DNA of 64,000 bases from Sphingobacterium sp. B16(2022) (GCF_012030425.1 NZ_JAAUVN010000007.1:186001-250000); one strand, 5' to 3'; positions 10,331 to 19,041 are shown, counted from the first letter of the stretch. Program-made: numbers and translations. Notes: a model not told the origin generated them from the letters alone.

Positions 10331-11104
10331 ATGGAAAAAGTAAAAACACATATCGATTATCAAGATTCTGTCATTACAATACGCGGTGTTAGTAAATCAT
10401 TCGCAGAGAACCATGTATTAAGAAATGTTGATTTAGACTTATACCGGGGGGAAAACTTAGTGGTTTTGGGACGTTCTGGTACTGGTAAATCCGTATTAAT
10501 AAAACTTATTGCTGGACTTTTACAGCCTGATGTGGGGAGTATTGAAGTTCTTGGAAATTCTGTTAATGATTTGGATAACCATGAGTTGATGAAGTTGCGG
10601 TTGCGTATAGGATTTTCATTTCAAAATAGCGCTTTGTATGATAGTATGACGGTACGTGAAAATCTTGAATTTCCATTGATTCGTAATAAAAGAAATCTTA
10701 CACGTGCTGAAATCAATAAAGAGGTGGAAGATGTGCTAGAAGGTGTGGGACTATCACAGGCAATCAATCAAATGCCATCTGAATTATCTGGTGGACAGCG
10801 TAAAAGAATTGGTATCGCGCGTACATTAATCTTACGACCGGATATCATGATGTACGATGAGCCAACAGCAGGATTGGATCCAATAACCTGTTTAGATATT
10901 AATAGTCTTATTAACGAAGTCCAAGAAAGGTATAAAACATCATCCATTATCATCACACATGATTTAGCTTGTGCCCGATCGGTAGGAGATCGTATTGTGA
11001 TGTTACTAGATGGTAAATTTGAAAGACAGGGATCTTTTAAGGAAATATTTGAAACAGATGATGCGCGAGTTAAAGCGTTTTATGATTATAATTTTATTGT
11101 TTAA
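10331..11104 (+). CDS. mlaF: MlaF-like ABC transporter ATP-binding protein
   Basis: ATPase that drives the MlaE-type permease. Walker A is GRSGTGKSVL (about residues 48-57), the Q-loop is in GFSFQNSALYDSMTVREN, the signature is LSGGQRKRIGIARTL, Walker B is DIMMYDEPTAGLDP, and the switch histidine is in IIITHDLACA. The SxxDxxTVxEN arrangement after the Q-loop is typical of MlaF rather than sugar or Lol ATPases. An overlapping GTG at 10328 would also be in frame; the ATG at 10331 is preferred. It is followed four bases later by the MlaD-like gene. Confidence 0.93.
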   Translation: MEKVKTHIDYQDSVITIRGVSKSFAENHVLRNVDLDLYRGENLVVLGRSGTGKSVLIKLIAGLLQPDVGSIEVLGNSVNDLDNHELMKLRLRIGFSFQNSALYDSMTVRENLEFPLIRNKRNLTRAEINKEVEDVLEGVGLSQAINQMPSELSGGQRKRIGIARTLILRPDIMMYDEPTAGLDPITCLDINSLINEVQERYKTSSIIITHDLACARSVGDRIVMLLDGKFERQGSFKEIFETDDARVKAFYDYNFIV

Positions 11105-11108
11105 ATAA

Positions 11109-12113
11109 ATGAGCAAAGTAGAAAATAAGAGAGCAGTAATAGTTGGATTATTCGTATTTATAGGATTAGCTATTCTGATTGCAGGTATATTTATACTGGG
11201 GAGTCAACAGAAAAAATTTACTAAAACTTTCGAAATTGCTACGTCTTTCCCTGATGTTGCAGGCTTAAAAGTAGGTAGTAATGTTTGGTTTTCAGGTGTT
11301 AAAGTGGGGATTATAAAGAATATTCATTTTAAAAATTTACAGGATGTTGAGGTTGTTATGACCATTGAAGAAAAATCAGCTGAATATATCCGTAAAGATG
11401 CCATTACCAAATTAGGATCAGATGGTCTTATTGGTAATAAAATCATTGTGATTTCGGGTGGTTCTCAAAATGCGCCATCGATTGAAGCTAATGATTTTCT
11501 TCGTTCTGCGAAAGCCGCAGACATGGAAGCAATGATGGAAACCCTACAGCTTAATAACCAGAACTTGGCAAAAATTACAACAGATTTTGTTGAAATTTCA
11601 CGTGGTTTAGTTGAAGGGCGTGGTGTAGTTGGATCTTTATTGACAGATACAGCCATGTTATCTTCGCTTCATATGTCTTTGCAGTCGATCAGTCAGGTTA
11701 TGGCCAGTACAAATAAAGCAACATCTAACCTTGTTCTATTGACAGAAAAATTAAATTCGAATAAAGGCTTAGTTCACGATCTGACTACAGATACAGCAGT
11801 TTTTGCTAGTTTAAGAGCTTCTGCAGCACAACTGCAGGGCGTTTCACAGACAGCTAATGCACTGATGACAAATTTAAATACTGCTTCAGGTAAATTAAGC
11901 AGTAAAGATAATGCGATTGGTACATTGATCAATGATCCAGCTGTTGGCAATGAGCTTAGAGAGGCTGTTCGTAACTTAAATAACAGTACCGCTAAATTGG
12001 ATCAAAACATGGAAGCCTTGCAAAGTAATTTCTTATTGAGAGGTTTCTTTAAGAAGAAAGACAAGGAAGCAAAAAAGGCAGCTGAATTAGAATTGAAAGA
12101 TTCAGTGAAATAG
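11109..12113 (+). CDS. mlaD: MlaD-family MCE-domain lipid-binding protein
   Basis: Periplasmic substrate-binding ring component of the Mla system (334 aa). A single N-terminal membrane helix (about 9-30) anchors it; the MCE domain (about 37-118) holds the FPDVAGLKVGSNVWFSGVKVGIIKNI motif typical of the family. The long C-terminal part (about 140-300) is helical, with repeated VVGSLLTDTA / GLVHDLTTDT / AIGTLINDPAVG units of the sort seen in MCE proteins of Bacteroidota. The end is highly charged (KKKDKEAKKAAELE). It is the last gene of the operon and is followed by a strong terminator. Confidence 0.92.
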   Translation: MSKVENKRAVIVGLFVFIGLAILIAGIFILGSQQKKFTKTFEIATSFPDVAGLKVGSNVWFSGVKVGIIKNIHFKNLQDVEVVMTIEEKSAEYIRKDAITKLGSDGLIGNKIIVISGGSQNAPSIEANDFLRSAKAADMEAMMETLQLNNQNLAKITTDFVEISRGLVEGRGVVGSLLTDTAMLSSLHMSLQSISQVMASTNKATSNLVLLTEKLNSNKGLVHDLTTDTAVFASLRASAAQLQGVSQTANALMTNLNTASGKLSSKDNAIGTLINDPAVGNELREAVRNLNNSTAKLDQNMEALQSNFLLRGFFKKKDKEAKKAAELELKDSVK

Positions 12114-12129
12114 AAATTTTAATATATTT

Positions 12130-12176
12130 AAAAAAGTAAAGGGCAATTTTCTTCGAAAATCGCCCTTTACTTTTTT
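12130..12176 (+). terminator. Intrinsic terminator of the Mla operon
   Basis: AAAAAAGTAAAGGGC pairs with GCCCTTTACTTTTTT, with an inner ATTTTC/GAAAAT stem interrupted by one A-C mismatch and a TTC loop. The stem is extended by its A/T tails and would work in either direction. Confidence 0.85.
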
Positions 12177-12195
12177 AAGCTATTCTGATTAGGTG

Positions 12196-12203
12196 TATCT
12201 TTG
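12196..12203 (+). promoter_or_regulatory. TATCTTTG -7 element upstream of the pseudouridine synthase
   Basis: A perfect TAnnTTTG match lies 63 bases before the start codon and right after the Mla terminator. No clear TTG was found about 20 bp upstream. Confidence 0.45.
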
Positions 12204-12266
12204 CCTTTATACATAGGCAAGATTTCTTGCATATGTATAATTATTGTAAGATTTTATTTTAACTAA

Positions 12267-12962
12267 ATGCATAATATTACAGATAGAGATGTTATCTATG
12301 AAGATAACCACCTCATCGCAATCAATAAAAGGGCAGGAGATATTGTTCAGGTAGACGATACCGGTGATAAATCTTTAGAAGATATGGTTAAAGAGTATTT
12401 AAAATATAAATACAATAAACCTAATGAAGCCTTTTTAGGAGTTATTCATCGTCTTGACAGACCTGTTAGCGGTTTAATCGTTTTTGCAAAAACAAGCAAA
12501 GCATTAGAACGTATGAATAAACTGTTTAAAGATAGACAGGTAAAAAAAACTTACCTTGCAGTTGTGAGACAACGACCACAAGAACCTGCCGGTAAATTGA
12601 TCAATTGGCTTGTGCGAAATCGTGAAAAAATGGTAACAAAAGCTTTTAATAAGGAAGTGAAAGAAAGCAGCTATGCCGAATTGGATTATACTTTGATCGG
12701 TGAACTGAATGGTTTTCATTTATTAAAAGTTGAGCCATTAACAGGACGTACTCATCAGATTCGGGTGCAATTATCCACGATGGGGTGCCCTATAGTGGGG
12801 GACAATAAATACGGGTACCCTCGGGGCAGCTCAAAGGGTAGTATCTGTCTCCATTCCAGATCACTTACTTTTGTTCACCCAATCAAAAAAGAGGCGATTA
12901 CATTAAAGGCTCCATTACAGCATGACGGTTTCTGGGAGAAGTTTTCTAAGTTTAATGACTAG
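12267..12962 (+). CDS. RluA-family RNA pseudouridine synthase
   Basis: Isomerises uridine to pseudouridine in rRNA or tRNA. The catalytic aspartate is Asp64 in HRLDRPVSGL, preceded by the usual VIYEDNHLIAINKRAG strand and followed by KTYLAVV and LTGRTHQIRVQL, the C-terminal family motif. At 231 aa it has no N-terminal S4 domain, so it is a short RluA-type enzyme. The target site cannot be assigned from sequence. The gene seems to have its own promoter and is followed 43 bases later by a small membrane protein, with no visible terminator between. Confidence 0.9.
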   Translation: MHNITDRDVIYEDNHLIAINKRAGDIVQVDDTGDKSLEDMVKEYLKYKYNKPNEAFLGVIHRLDRPVSGLIVFAKTSKALERMNKLFKDRQVKKTYLAVVRQRPQEPAGKLINWLVRNREKMVTKAFNKEVKESSYAELDYTLIGELNGFHLLKVEPLTGRTHQIRVQLSTMGCPIVGDNKYGYPRGSSKGSICLHSRSLTFVHPIKKEAITLKAPLQHDGFWEKFSKFND

Positions 12963-13005
12963 AGTAGCTGTAAAATAATCTTAATTTTTTAAGTATCTTT
13001 GTATT

Positions 13006-13275
13006 ATGAAAACGCTTAAGTATTTGCTAGTTACAATTGTTCTGTTTTGCACGATTACGGTAACACCAATCAGTTCAGTATATGCCCAGTGTGCTATGTG
13101 TTCCTTAAATGCTGAAAATTCTACTCAGAACGGCAATACACAAGGTAAAGGCTTAAATGATGGAATCTTATTTTTGCTTGTCATTCCTTATTTGGCAGCC
13201 GCAGGTTTGGGCTTTCTATGGTATAAAAAATATCGTACTGTAAAGTCGAATAAATCTCAGGAAAAAATTCTTTAA
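13006..13275 (+). CDS. Small membrane protein with exported CxxC motif
   Basis: An 89-aa protein with a signal peptide or first helix (6-27, ending VYAQ) placing a CAMC motif (Cys29, Cys32) just outside the membrane, then a Gly/Asn-rich linker, a second helix (about 53-72) and a basic tail. No family with known function is recognised. The spacing suggests a redox or metal-binding pair at the periplasmic face. A TATCTTTG box at 12994-13001 ends only four bases before the ATG. The DUF983 gene starts 12 bases later, so they probably form an operon. Confidence 0.7.
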   Translation: MKTLKYLLVTIVLFCTITVTPISSVYAQCAMCSLNAENSTQNGNTQGKGLNDGILFLLVIPYLAAAGLGFLWYKKYRTVKSNKSQEKIL

Positions 13276-13287
13276 AATTAATAAGAT

Positions 13288-13698
13288 ATGCCAACATCTA
13301 AAATTCATGCGCTTGTGCATTCAAAATGTCCAAGATGTCATGTCGGAAATATGTTTGTCGGACCTGCCTATGGTTTACGTAAACAAAAAACAAATGATGT
13401 ATGTCCCGTTTGTAATTTGACTTTCGAAATCGAGCCAGGTTATTTTTATGCGGCCATGTATGTCAGTTACGCGATGTCGGTGGCTGAAGTGGTAACATTT
13501 GCTTTGGCAACAGCAGTATTAACAGGAAGTGAGTCCCCGTGGACGTATATGGTAGTCCTTTTTGCAACAATTATTATCTTTTCTCCATTTAACTTTCGTT
13601 ATTCAAGATTGGTCTTATTGCATTACATGACTCCAAAAATTGTTTATGATCCCAAGTGGGAACTTTTAGAAGAAAATAAAAATAAGAGCGATATTTAG
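13288..13698 (+). CDS. DUF983 family membrane protein
   Basis: A 136-aa protein with an N-terminal zinc-ribbon-like part, CPRCHVGNMF (Cys14, Cys17) and CPVC (Cys39, Cys42), followed by FEIEPGYFYAAMYVSYA and two membrane helices (about 58-80 and 85-105). This is the layout of DUF983, a family of unknown function. It lies directly after the small CxxC membrane protein. Its stop codon sits in the loop of a terminator hairpin. Confidence 0.88.
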   Translation: MPTSKIHALVHSKCPRCHVGNMFVGPAYGLRKQKTNDVCPVCNLTFEIEPGYFYAAMYVSYAMSVAEVVTFALATAVLTGSESPWTYMVVLFATIIIFSPFNFRYSRLVLLHYMTPKIVYDPKWELLEENKNKSDI

Positions 13699-13714
13699 TA
13701 TCGCTCTTATTTTT
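13678..13714. terminator. Bidirectional terminator overlapping two stop codons
   Basis: AAAAATAAGAGCGATA (13678-13693) pairs perfectly with 13699-13714 around the loop TTTAG. The loop contains the DUF983 stop, and the right arm overlaps the stop codon of the convergent DUF4286 gene, so both 3' ends share one structure. Confidence 0.85.
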
Positions 13715-13997
13715 ACAAGTATTTCATTGTACTGTCAAAGATGAAAGCTTTATCCTTATAATTGGATGAAATTTCATGCTGTAAATGGCTAAGATGATCT
13801 TGTTGAAATTGTGCAATGTCCTCTTCGCTGGAAACCTGTATCTGAATACAGTATGTTACTCCTTCATGAGGAGAATTAAGCATTTCCAAAAAACGAGGAT
13901 TGAAATTAGTACTGCTTAGAAGATTTTCTTTTATCCAGGAAACTATTTCCTGATGTACAGATTCTTCTGATATGATGGATATGTTATATAAATACAT
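13713..13997 (-). CDS. DUF4286 family protein
   Basis: A 94-aa cytoplasmic protein. The N-terminal MYLYNISIISEESVHQEIVSWIKENL, the central GVTYCIQIQVSSEEDIAQF and the C-terminal KAFIFDSTMKYL match the small Bacteroidota family DUF4286, which appears to have a ferredoxin-like fold (alternating strands and helices). Function unknown. It converges with the DUF983 gene and diverges from the S9-like gene. Confidence 0.85.
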   Translation of the reverse strand: MYLYNISIISEESVHQEIVSWIKENLLSSTNFNPRFLEMLNSPHEGVTYCIQIQVSSEEDIAQFQQDHLSHLQHEISSNYKDKAFIFDSTMKYL

Positions 13998-14102
13998 AAG
14001 TGCAAAAATATGAACTTTAATTGCCTTATTGAAATATATATCTGTATATTATCGTGGTACAATAAATGTTAGCTGTTCTTGTAAAAATAAAGTTGCACAT
14101 GA

Positions 14103-14132
14103 TTTGTTATTGCTAATTAATTTTAATCTTTG
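14103..14132 (+). promoter_or_regulatory. Possible promoter of the pseudo-peptidase/two-component operon
   Basis: TTTG at 14103-14106 and AATCTTTG at 14125-14132 (one mismatch to TAnnTTTG) are 18 bases apart, just upstream of the start at 14146. Confidence 0.35.
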
Positions 14133-14145
14133 AGTAGGTTGACGA

Positions 14146-16047
14146 ATGAGTTTGTTTATGCGCGCATATATTACATTTTCTATATTAATTACCTTGCTGT
14201 TTCTAGGCATTAGCTGTTCGAATAATAAGACGGAACGTATACCTATTGAAAGTTTTTTTTCAACTCCTGAAAAGACATCATTTAAAATTTCTCCCGATGG
14301 TAATTTTATCGCTTATATCGGTTTAGATAATCATTGTAAGAATATTTTTTTATTAAACTTGACTAATCAGGACAGTTCCAAGCAATTGACGTATCAAAAT
14401 GATATGAACGTTAATAGTTTTGTTTGGGGAGATAATGAAGAGATTATATTTTCAATAGAACAAACCTCTAATGACAGCCTAAGATTATATGCTGTTAATA
14501 TTTTTACGGACGCCCTTCAACCATTGATTAAACCCATGAAAGCAAAATTTCGTTGGGTACAGCCGGCAAGATTATATGATAATGGAATTATAGTAGCTAT
14601 CAATGATCGAGATTCTTCAACGTTCGATCTTCATAAATTATTTATTGATGGACGCAAATCCGAGATGATTCTTCAAAACTCAGGAAACATCAATTCTTGG
14701 TATCTTTCTCAGGATGGTCAAGTAAGACTTGTCATGGCTAATGATAGTGTGGAAGAATCAATGATGTATAGGGCAGATAACGAACAACCTTTTCATCAGG
14801 TTTTAAAAAATGATTTCAGTTCTACCATTATACCGATGGGTTTCGTTAAAAACTCGACAACAAATATTTACGCACTTTCAAATATCGGCAGAGATAAGCT
14901 GTCGTTAGTTGAGTATGATTTAGAGCAGAAGAAGGAAGTGTATGAAGTTTTTAATAATAAGGAAGTAGATCTCGATTGGGGTGGATATTCTTCTTATACC
15001 AATGAAATGCTCTATGCCTCTTATACTCTTTCAAAAAAGAAAAGATTTTTTTTCAACGATAAGATTGCAGGAATATTTAAAAAAATATCTGAAAAAGCAA
15101 AGGGATCTGAATTTGATATCATTGACTCAGACTCTTCCTTCAATAAAATCATCATAAGAACATATACAGATACCAATCCTGGTGCAATTTATTATTTTGA
15201 TTGCCAGGATAACGAATTACATAAACTGACCGATAACAATCCTAATTTAAAAGATCGTGAGTTATCGCAAACAGAATCTGTGAAATATCAAGCCCGCGAT
15301 GGCAAGATCATTACAGGTTTTATTACCTACCCTTTGCATGAAGATAGGAAGAATCTTCCTGTTGTTGTAATGCCACATGATGGACCTAATCAGCGAGAAA
15401 TTTGGGGTTTTGATCACGAAGCACAGTTCTTAGCCAATCGAGGGTATGTTGTATTTCAGATGAACTATCGTGGTTCAGTAGGCTTTGGTAAAGAATTTTG
15501 GTCGGCAGGTTTTAAAGAGTGGGGAGGTAAGATTCAAGATGATATTACTGACGGCGTAAAATGGTTAATCAGAGAAGGTATCGCGGATAAAGATAGAATA
15601 GCTATTGTTGGAAAAGGCTTTGGCGGATATTCAGCATTGCATGCGGCTTGTTTTAATTCTGATATGTATGCCTGTGCAGTATCATATTCGGGGTACACAA
15701 ACTTGTTTACATATTTTAGAGACATACCGCCATATGTAAAACCTTATTTGCAAAAATACTATCAGATTATTGGAAATCCCATTCGCGAATCGAGCATGTT
15801 TAAGCAGATTTCTCCAGTATTTCATTCTAATCGTGTCAAAATTCCAGTTTTAATAGCACAAGGGGGAAAGGATCGATTAAGTTCGGTAACAGATGCCAAT
15901 CAATTTGTGCAGAAACTTAAAAATAATAATATTCCTGTACAATATATATTGAAAGAAGAAGAGGGTAGAACTTTTAAAAAGGATGAAAATGTCATTCAAT
16001 ATTATCAGGAGCTGGAGAAATTTTTAGATAAATATATCGGTAAATAG
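14146..16047 (+). CDS. S9-family prolyl-oligopeptidase-like lipoprotein, catalytic Ser and His missing
   Basis: A 633-aa protein with a lipoprotein signal (LFLGISC, Cys24), a beta-propeller-like N-terminal half (SPDGNFIAYIG and similar repeats) and a C-terminal alpha/beta-hydrolase domain (about 385-630) of the S9 acylaminoacyl-peptidase type: NLPVVVMPHDGPNQREIWGF, QMNYRGSVGFGKEFW, WGGKIQDDITDGV. In active members the nucleophile lies in GxSxGG; here it reads GKGFGG, with Gly at 491. The acid Asp576 (GGKDRL) is kept, but the EGHGF histidine motif reads EGRTF (Arg608). It is therefore probably a pseudo-enzyme. The histidine kinase starts 7 bases downstream, suggesting a sensory or ligand-binding partner. 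ATG 14158 is an alternative start. Confidence 0.88.
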   Translation: MSLFMRAYITFSILITLLFLGISCSNNKTERIPIESFFSTPEKTSFKISPDGNFIAYIGLDNHCKNIFLLNLTNQDSSKQLTYQNDMNVNSFVWGDNEEIIFSIEQTSNDSLRLYAVNIFTDALQPLIKPMKAKFRWVQPARLYDNGIIVAINDRDSSTFDLHKLFIDGRKSEMILQNSGNINSWYLSQDGQVRLVMANDSVEESMMYRADNEQPFHQVLKNDFSSTIIPMGFVKNSTTNIYALSNIGRDKLSLVEYDLEQKKEVYEVFNNKEVDLDWGGYSSYTNEMLYASYTLSKKKRFFFNDKIAGIFKKISEKAKGSEFDIIDSDSSFNKIIIRTYTDTNPGAIYYFDCQDNELHKLTDNNPNLKDRELSQTESVKYQARDGKIITGFITYPLHEDRKNLPVVVMPHDGPNQREIWGFDHEAQFLANRGYVVFQMNYRGSVGFGKEFWSAGFKEWGGKIQDDITDGVKWLIREGIADKDRIAIVGKGFGGYSALHAACFNSDMYACAVSYSGYTNLFTYFRDIPPYVKPYLQKYYQIIGNPIRESSMFKQISPVFHSNRVKIPVLIAQGGKDRLSSVTDANQFVQKLKNNNIPVQYILKEEEGRTFKKDENVIQYYQELEKFLDKYIGK

Positions 16048-16054
16048 TGGGGCG

Positions 16055-17713
16055 ATGAGAGGAACAGGTTATAATTATCGTAAGAATTTTGGTTTGCTTT
16101 TTGTCTTCTTTGCTTTCGTTACGTTATTGTATTTTGTTGTCATATTTGCAGCTAGAAACTATACTGTAAATCTCGTTAATAACGAATTTACGAATCGCAA
16201 ATCGGAGGTCTTTGATTTGACATTGGTACCCTTCAATGATTTTTTTCAAAATCGTGTTCCCGAAGTTTCTTTTTATCAGGGATACTTGGATTCTTTGGAA
16301 GCTGGGAAATATGCTTACAGTGTCTTAAGCTCTTATCCATTCGTTAAAGAGATCGCATTTTACGATATGCTTTTTAGTAATGATAATAGAATGCTTGCGG
16401 GATTTTCTATCAACGGATTAAATATAAGACCTAAAACATTATCCATATTTACAATTAATAATCGCGGTTTAAATAAAAGGTACATCACCAAACGTGAAGA
16501 AATGGGACCTTTTAACGAGGAATTGAATAGTATGGGGATTAAGGTGGCAAGTTATATTGATAAGTTGCAGTCCAGCTCAAAACTAACAGATCGCGATATT
16601 CTTCGTGTTTTCTACTCCACGCAACCGGGACGTATTACTTATCTCAATATTCCGCGCATTAATGATCTATTGGTATATAAAGATATCATGGATACAAAAT
16701 TAGATCATATTGTGAACTATGAACAGGATATGTTTGTTTTTAGCGTTGACCCGACCTTATTGGATGTCAAGAACATATATCCCAATCTTTACGAAAGAAT
16801 TGAGGTAGTACCTATAGTACGTGCTCCCGTCACCTCGGATGTTAAAGAATATGTGACCGAAATGCTTTTACCCGGAGCTTTGGCAGATTATAAATTGTTA
16901 TTCCATTCCAGTGAATCATTCATCTCTAAAGAGGTGAATCGCAGTTTTTTACCTGTTGTGCTGGGGATCTCTTTAGTTTATTTGATTTTATTGGTCATTT
17001 TATATTTGATTTACCGTAATTTAGAAATTAATGGTAGGTTGTTTAAATTGCAATATGATTTTATCAATAATTTGACACATGAGTTTAAAACACCTGTTAG
17101 CGTAATAAAAATTGCTGGTAATAATATTAAAAGTGCACAATATCTATCCGATGAAGAGCGTATAATGTATGGAAACATATTGGATCAAGAGTCAGATCGG
17201 CTGAACAATTTGATGAACAAATTATTGTCATTTAGTCAGATTGAAAATAAAACAATCAAGCTAAAACGAGAAGAAATTGACTTAAATACATTTGTCGATA
17301 ATATTGTGGCATCCACACAATTAAAACATGCAGATTTTAAAATAACAAAAGAAATTAACGTCAAATCCAGTCTACTTGCAGATCCTGTATTATTAACAAG
17401 TGTGTTTCAAAATTTAATTGATAATGCCTATAAATATTCGGATCAAAAGAGGAAAGTATTAGATATTAAAATACAACAAAATAAAAAGAATTTTGTTATT
17501 ATCTTTAGAGACGAAGGAATAGGTATAAATAAAAATGAGTTTTCAAATATATTTAAGAAGTTCTATCGGATCAAAAGTCAATACAATCAACAAGGAAGTA
17601 TTGGTTTAGGTTTAGCCTTTTGTAAAGAGATAACAGAATTTATGGGGGGAGAAATTTCTGTTAAAAGTGAAATCGGTAAAGGAACTACCTTTACTATCAT
17701 TTTTTCAGTTTAA
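16055..17713 (+). CDS. Membrane sensor histidine kinase
   Basis: A 552-aa kinase with two membrane helices (about 13-33 and 302-323) flanking a periplasmic domain of about 270 residues that matches no family I recognise. The cytoplasmic part has the H-box NLTHEFKTPVSVIKIAG (His342), N-box FQNLIDNAYKYS, G1 DEGIGI, an F-box-like FKKFYRI and G2 GLGLAFCKEI. There is no HAMP domain between TM2 and the H-box. It is between the S9-like lipoprotein and a response regulator, with gaps of 7 and 13 bases, so all three are very likely one operon and one signalling pathway. Confidence 0.93.
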   Translation: MRGTGYNYRKNFGLLFVFFAFVTLLYFVVIFAARNYTVNLVNNEFTNRKSEVFDLTLVPFNDFFQNRVPEVSFYQGYLDSLEAGKYAYSVLSSYPFVKEIAFYDMLFSNDNRMLAGFSINGLNIRPKTLSIFTINNRGLNKRYITKREEMGPFNEELNSMGIKVASYIDKLQSSSKLTDRDILRVFYSTQPGRITYLNIPRINDLLVYKDIMDTKLDHIVNYEQDMFVFSVDPTLLDVKNIYPNLYERIEVVPIVRAPVTSDVKEYVTEMLLPGALADYKLLFHSSESFISKEVNRSFLPVVLGISLVYLILLVILYLIYRNLEINGRLFKLQYDFINNLTHEFKTPVSVIKIAGNNIKSAQYLSDEERIMYGNILDQESDRLNNLMNKLLSFSQIENKTIKLKREEIDLNTFVDNIVASTQLKHADFKITKEINVKSSLLADPVLLTSVFQNLIDNAYKYSDQKRKVLDIKIQQNKKNFVIIFRDEGIGINKNEFSNIFKKFYRIKSQYNQQGSIGLGLAFCKEITEFMGGEISVKSEIGKGTTFTIIFSV

Positions 17714-17726
17714 AATATAATTAATT

Positions 17727-18425
17727 ATGAGCAAAGAAATAACTGTAGCTGTTATTGAAGATGATGAAAATCTACGGTTTTTAGTTCGTCACAGATTAGA
17801 AACGGAAGGATACAATGTTGTTCAAACGGGGGATGGAAATGAGGCTGAAAAGTTGATTTTAGAAAAGAAACCAGATGTTGTATTGCTAGATTGGATGTTG
17901 CCAGGTAAGGAAGGTAACGAGATTTGTGAAAATATACGTAAAGCAGGATTTGAAAACATTGTTATCATGATGACTGCTAAATCACAAGATATCGATAAGA
18001 TCGAAGCTTACAGCTTTGGCGTGACAGATTACATAAGTAAGCCATTCAATATGGATGTATTGATCGCTATGATTGAGAATAAGGTTCGTTTCTTTTTACC
18101 TAAAAATACACCTGAGATCTATCATTTTGGTAAAACTGAGCATCAACCAAATATTCACTCACTTGTGAGAGATGGTAAGAAAATAGAACTTACCATTTTA
18201 GAGAATCGTATTTTATTGCATTTTCTGCAAAATGTCGGTAAAGAAATAACGCGTGAAGAGTTGATGGAAGTTGTGTGGGGCTACAGTTCAAATGTCAATA
18301 CACGTACCTTAGATATGCATGTGGTTAGATTGAGGAAGAAGATTGAAAAGAATCCTGATAAACCCTATTACTTGCAGACTGTTAGGGGTTTAGGGTATCG
18401 ATTTGTTGATGAGGAAGAGAATTAA
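17727..18425 (+). CDS. OmpR-family response regulator
   Basis: A 232-aa DNA-binding regulator, cognate to the kinase upstream. The receiver domain has the acidic pair EDD (11-13), phosphoacceptor Asp55 in LLDWMLPG, Thr83 in MMTAKS and Lys105 in YISKPF. The C-terminal winged helix has the KIELTILENRILLHFLQ, ITREELMEVVWG and RTLDMHVVRLRKKIE...VRGLGYRF blocks. It is the last gene of the pseudo-peptidase operon. Target genes are unknown. Confidence 0.94.
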   Translation: MSKEITVAVIEDDENLRFLVRHRLETEGYNVVQTGDGNEAEKLILEKKPDVVLLDWMLPGKEGNEICENIRKAGFENIVIMMTAKSQDIDKIEAYSFGVTDYISKPFNMDVLIAMIENKVRFFLPKNTPEIYHFGKTEHQPNIHSLVRDGKKIELTILENRILLHFLQNVGKEITREELMEVVWGYSSNVNTRTLDMHVVRLRKKIEKNPDKPYYLQTVRGLGYRFVDEEEN

Positions 18426-18445
18426 AATGAATTAATGGGTTTGAA

Positions 18446-18476
18446 TTTGTTTTGTTAAAAACAATTCTTACCTTCG
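18446..18476 (+). promoter_or_regulatory. Promoter of greA
   Basis: TTTG (18446-18449), 19-bp spacer and TACCTTCG (18469-18476). The inferred start point lies upstream of the hairpin at 18492, so the hairpin would be in the greA leader. Confidence 0.5.
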
Positions 18477-18491
18477 TATTATAGACAGCGA

Positions 18492-18535
18492 GACCATGTT
18501 ATCCGACAAGGATAACATGGTCTTGTTTCATTTTT
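18492..18535 (+). terminator. Terminator-like hairpin in the greA leader or after the regulator gene
   Basis: GACCATGTTATCC (18492-18504) pairs perfectly with GGATAACATGGTC (18510-18522) around GACAA, followed by TTGTTTCATTTTT. It can end the operon upstream. Because a promoter-like element lies before it, it may also attenuate greA. Confidence 0.75.
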
Positions 18536-18567
18536 GAATAATTAAGATAAAACAAATAACAATAATT

Positions 18568-19041
18568 ATGGCAGAAGTAACTTATTACACCGCAGAGGGA
18601 TTACAAAAGCTCAAGGAAGAGTTGCACTATCTTAAAACTGAAGGAAGAACTAATATCTCGAATGCAATAGCTGAAGCAAGAGATAAAGGTGATTTGTCTG
18701 AGAATGCAGAATATGATGCTGCAAAAGAGGCACAGGGTATGCATGAAGCAAAGATTGCAAACTTGGAAAACACGCTAGCTGGAGCTCGTTTAATTGACGA
18801 ATCCAAACTAGATTCATCAAAAGTATTGGCTTTATCTATCGTAAAGATCAAGAATAAGAAAAATGGCGCTGAAATGACGTATCAATTGGTGTCCGAAACT
18901 GAAGCTGATATGAAATTAGGAAAGATTTCTGTTAAGTCTCCTATTGCCAAGGGTTTACTAGGTAAATCTAAAGGTGATGTAGCTGTAATAGACGTTCCTG
19001 CAGGTCAGATTGAATTCGAAATCATAGAAATTACAAGATAA
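18568..19041 (+). CDS. greA: Transcription elongation factor GreA
   Basis: Rescues backtracked RNA polymerase by stimulating transcript cleavage. At 157 aa it has the standard two-domain layout: an N-terminal coiled coil (about 6-78) with the catalytic acidic tip in GDLSENAEYDAAKE, and a C-terminal FKBP-like domain with VKIKNKKNGAEMTYQLVSETEAD and SPIAKGLLGKSKGDV. The start MAEVTYYTAEGLQKL is the normal N-terminus. It appears to be its own transcription unit with a leader hairpin upstream and a terminator at 19105. Confidence 0.96.
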   Translation: MAEVTYYTAEGLQKLKEELHYLKTEGRTNISNAIAEARDKGDLSENAEYDAAKEAQGMHEAKIANLENTLAGARLIDESKLDSSKVLALSIVKIKNKKNGAEMTYQLVSETEADMKLGKISVKSPIAKGLLGKSKGDVAVIDVPAGQIEFEIIEITR

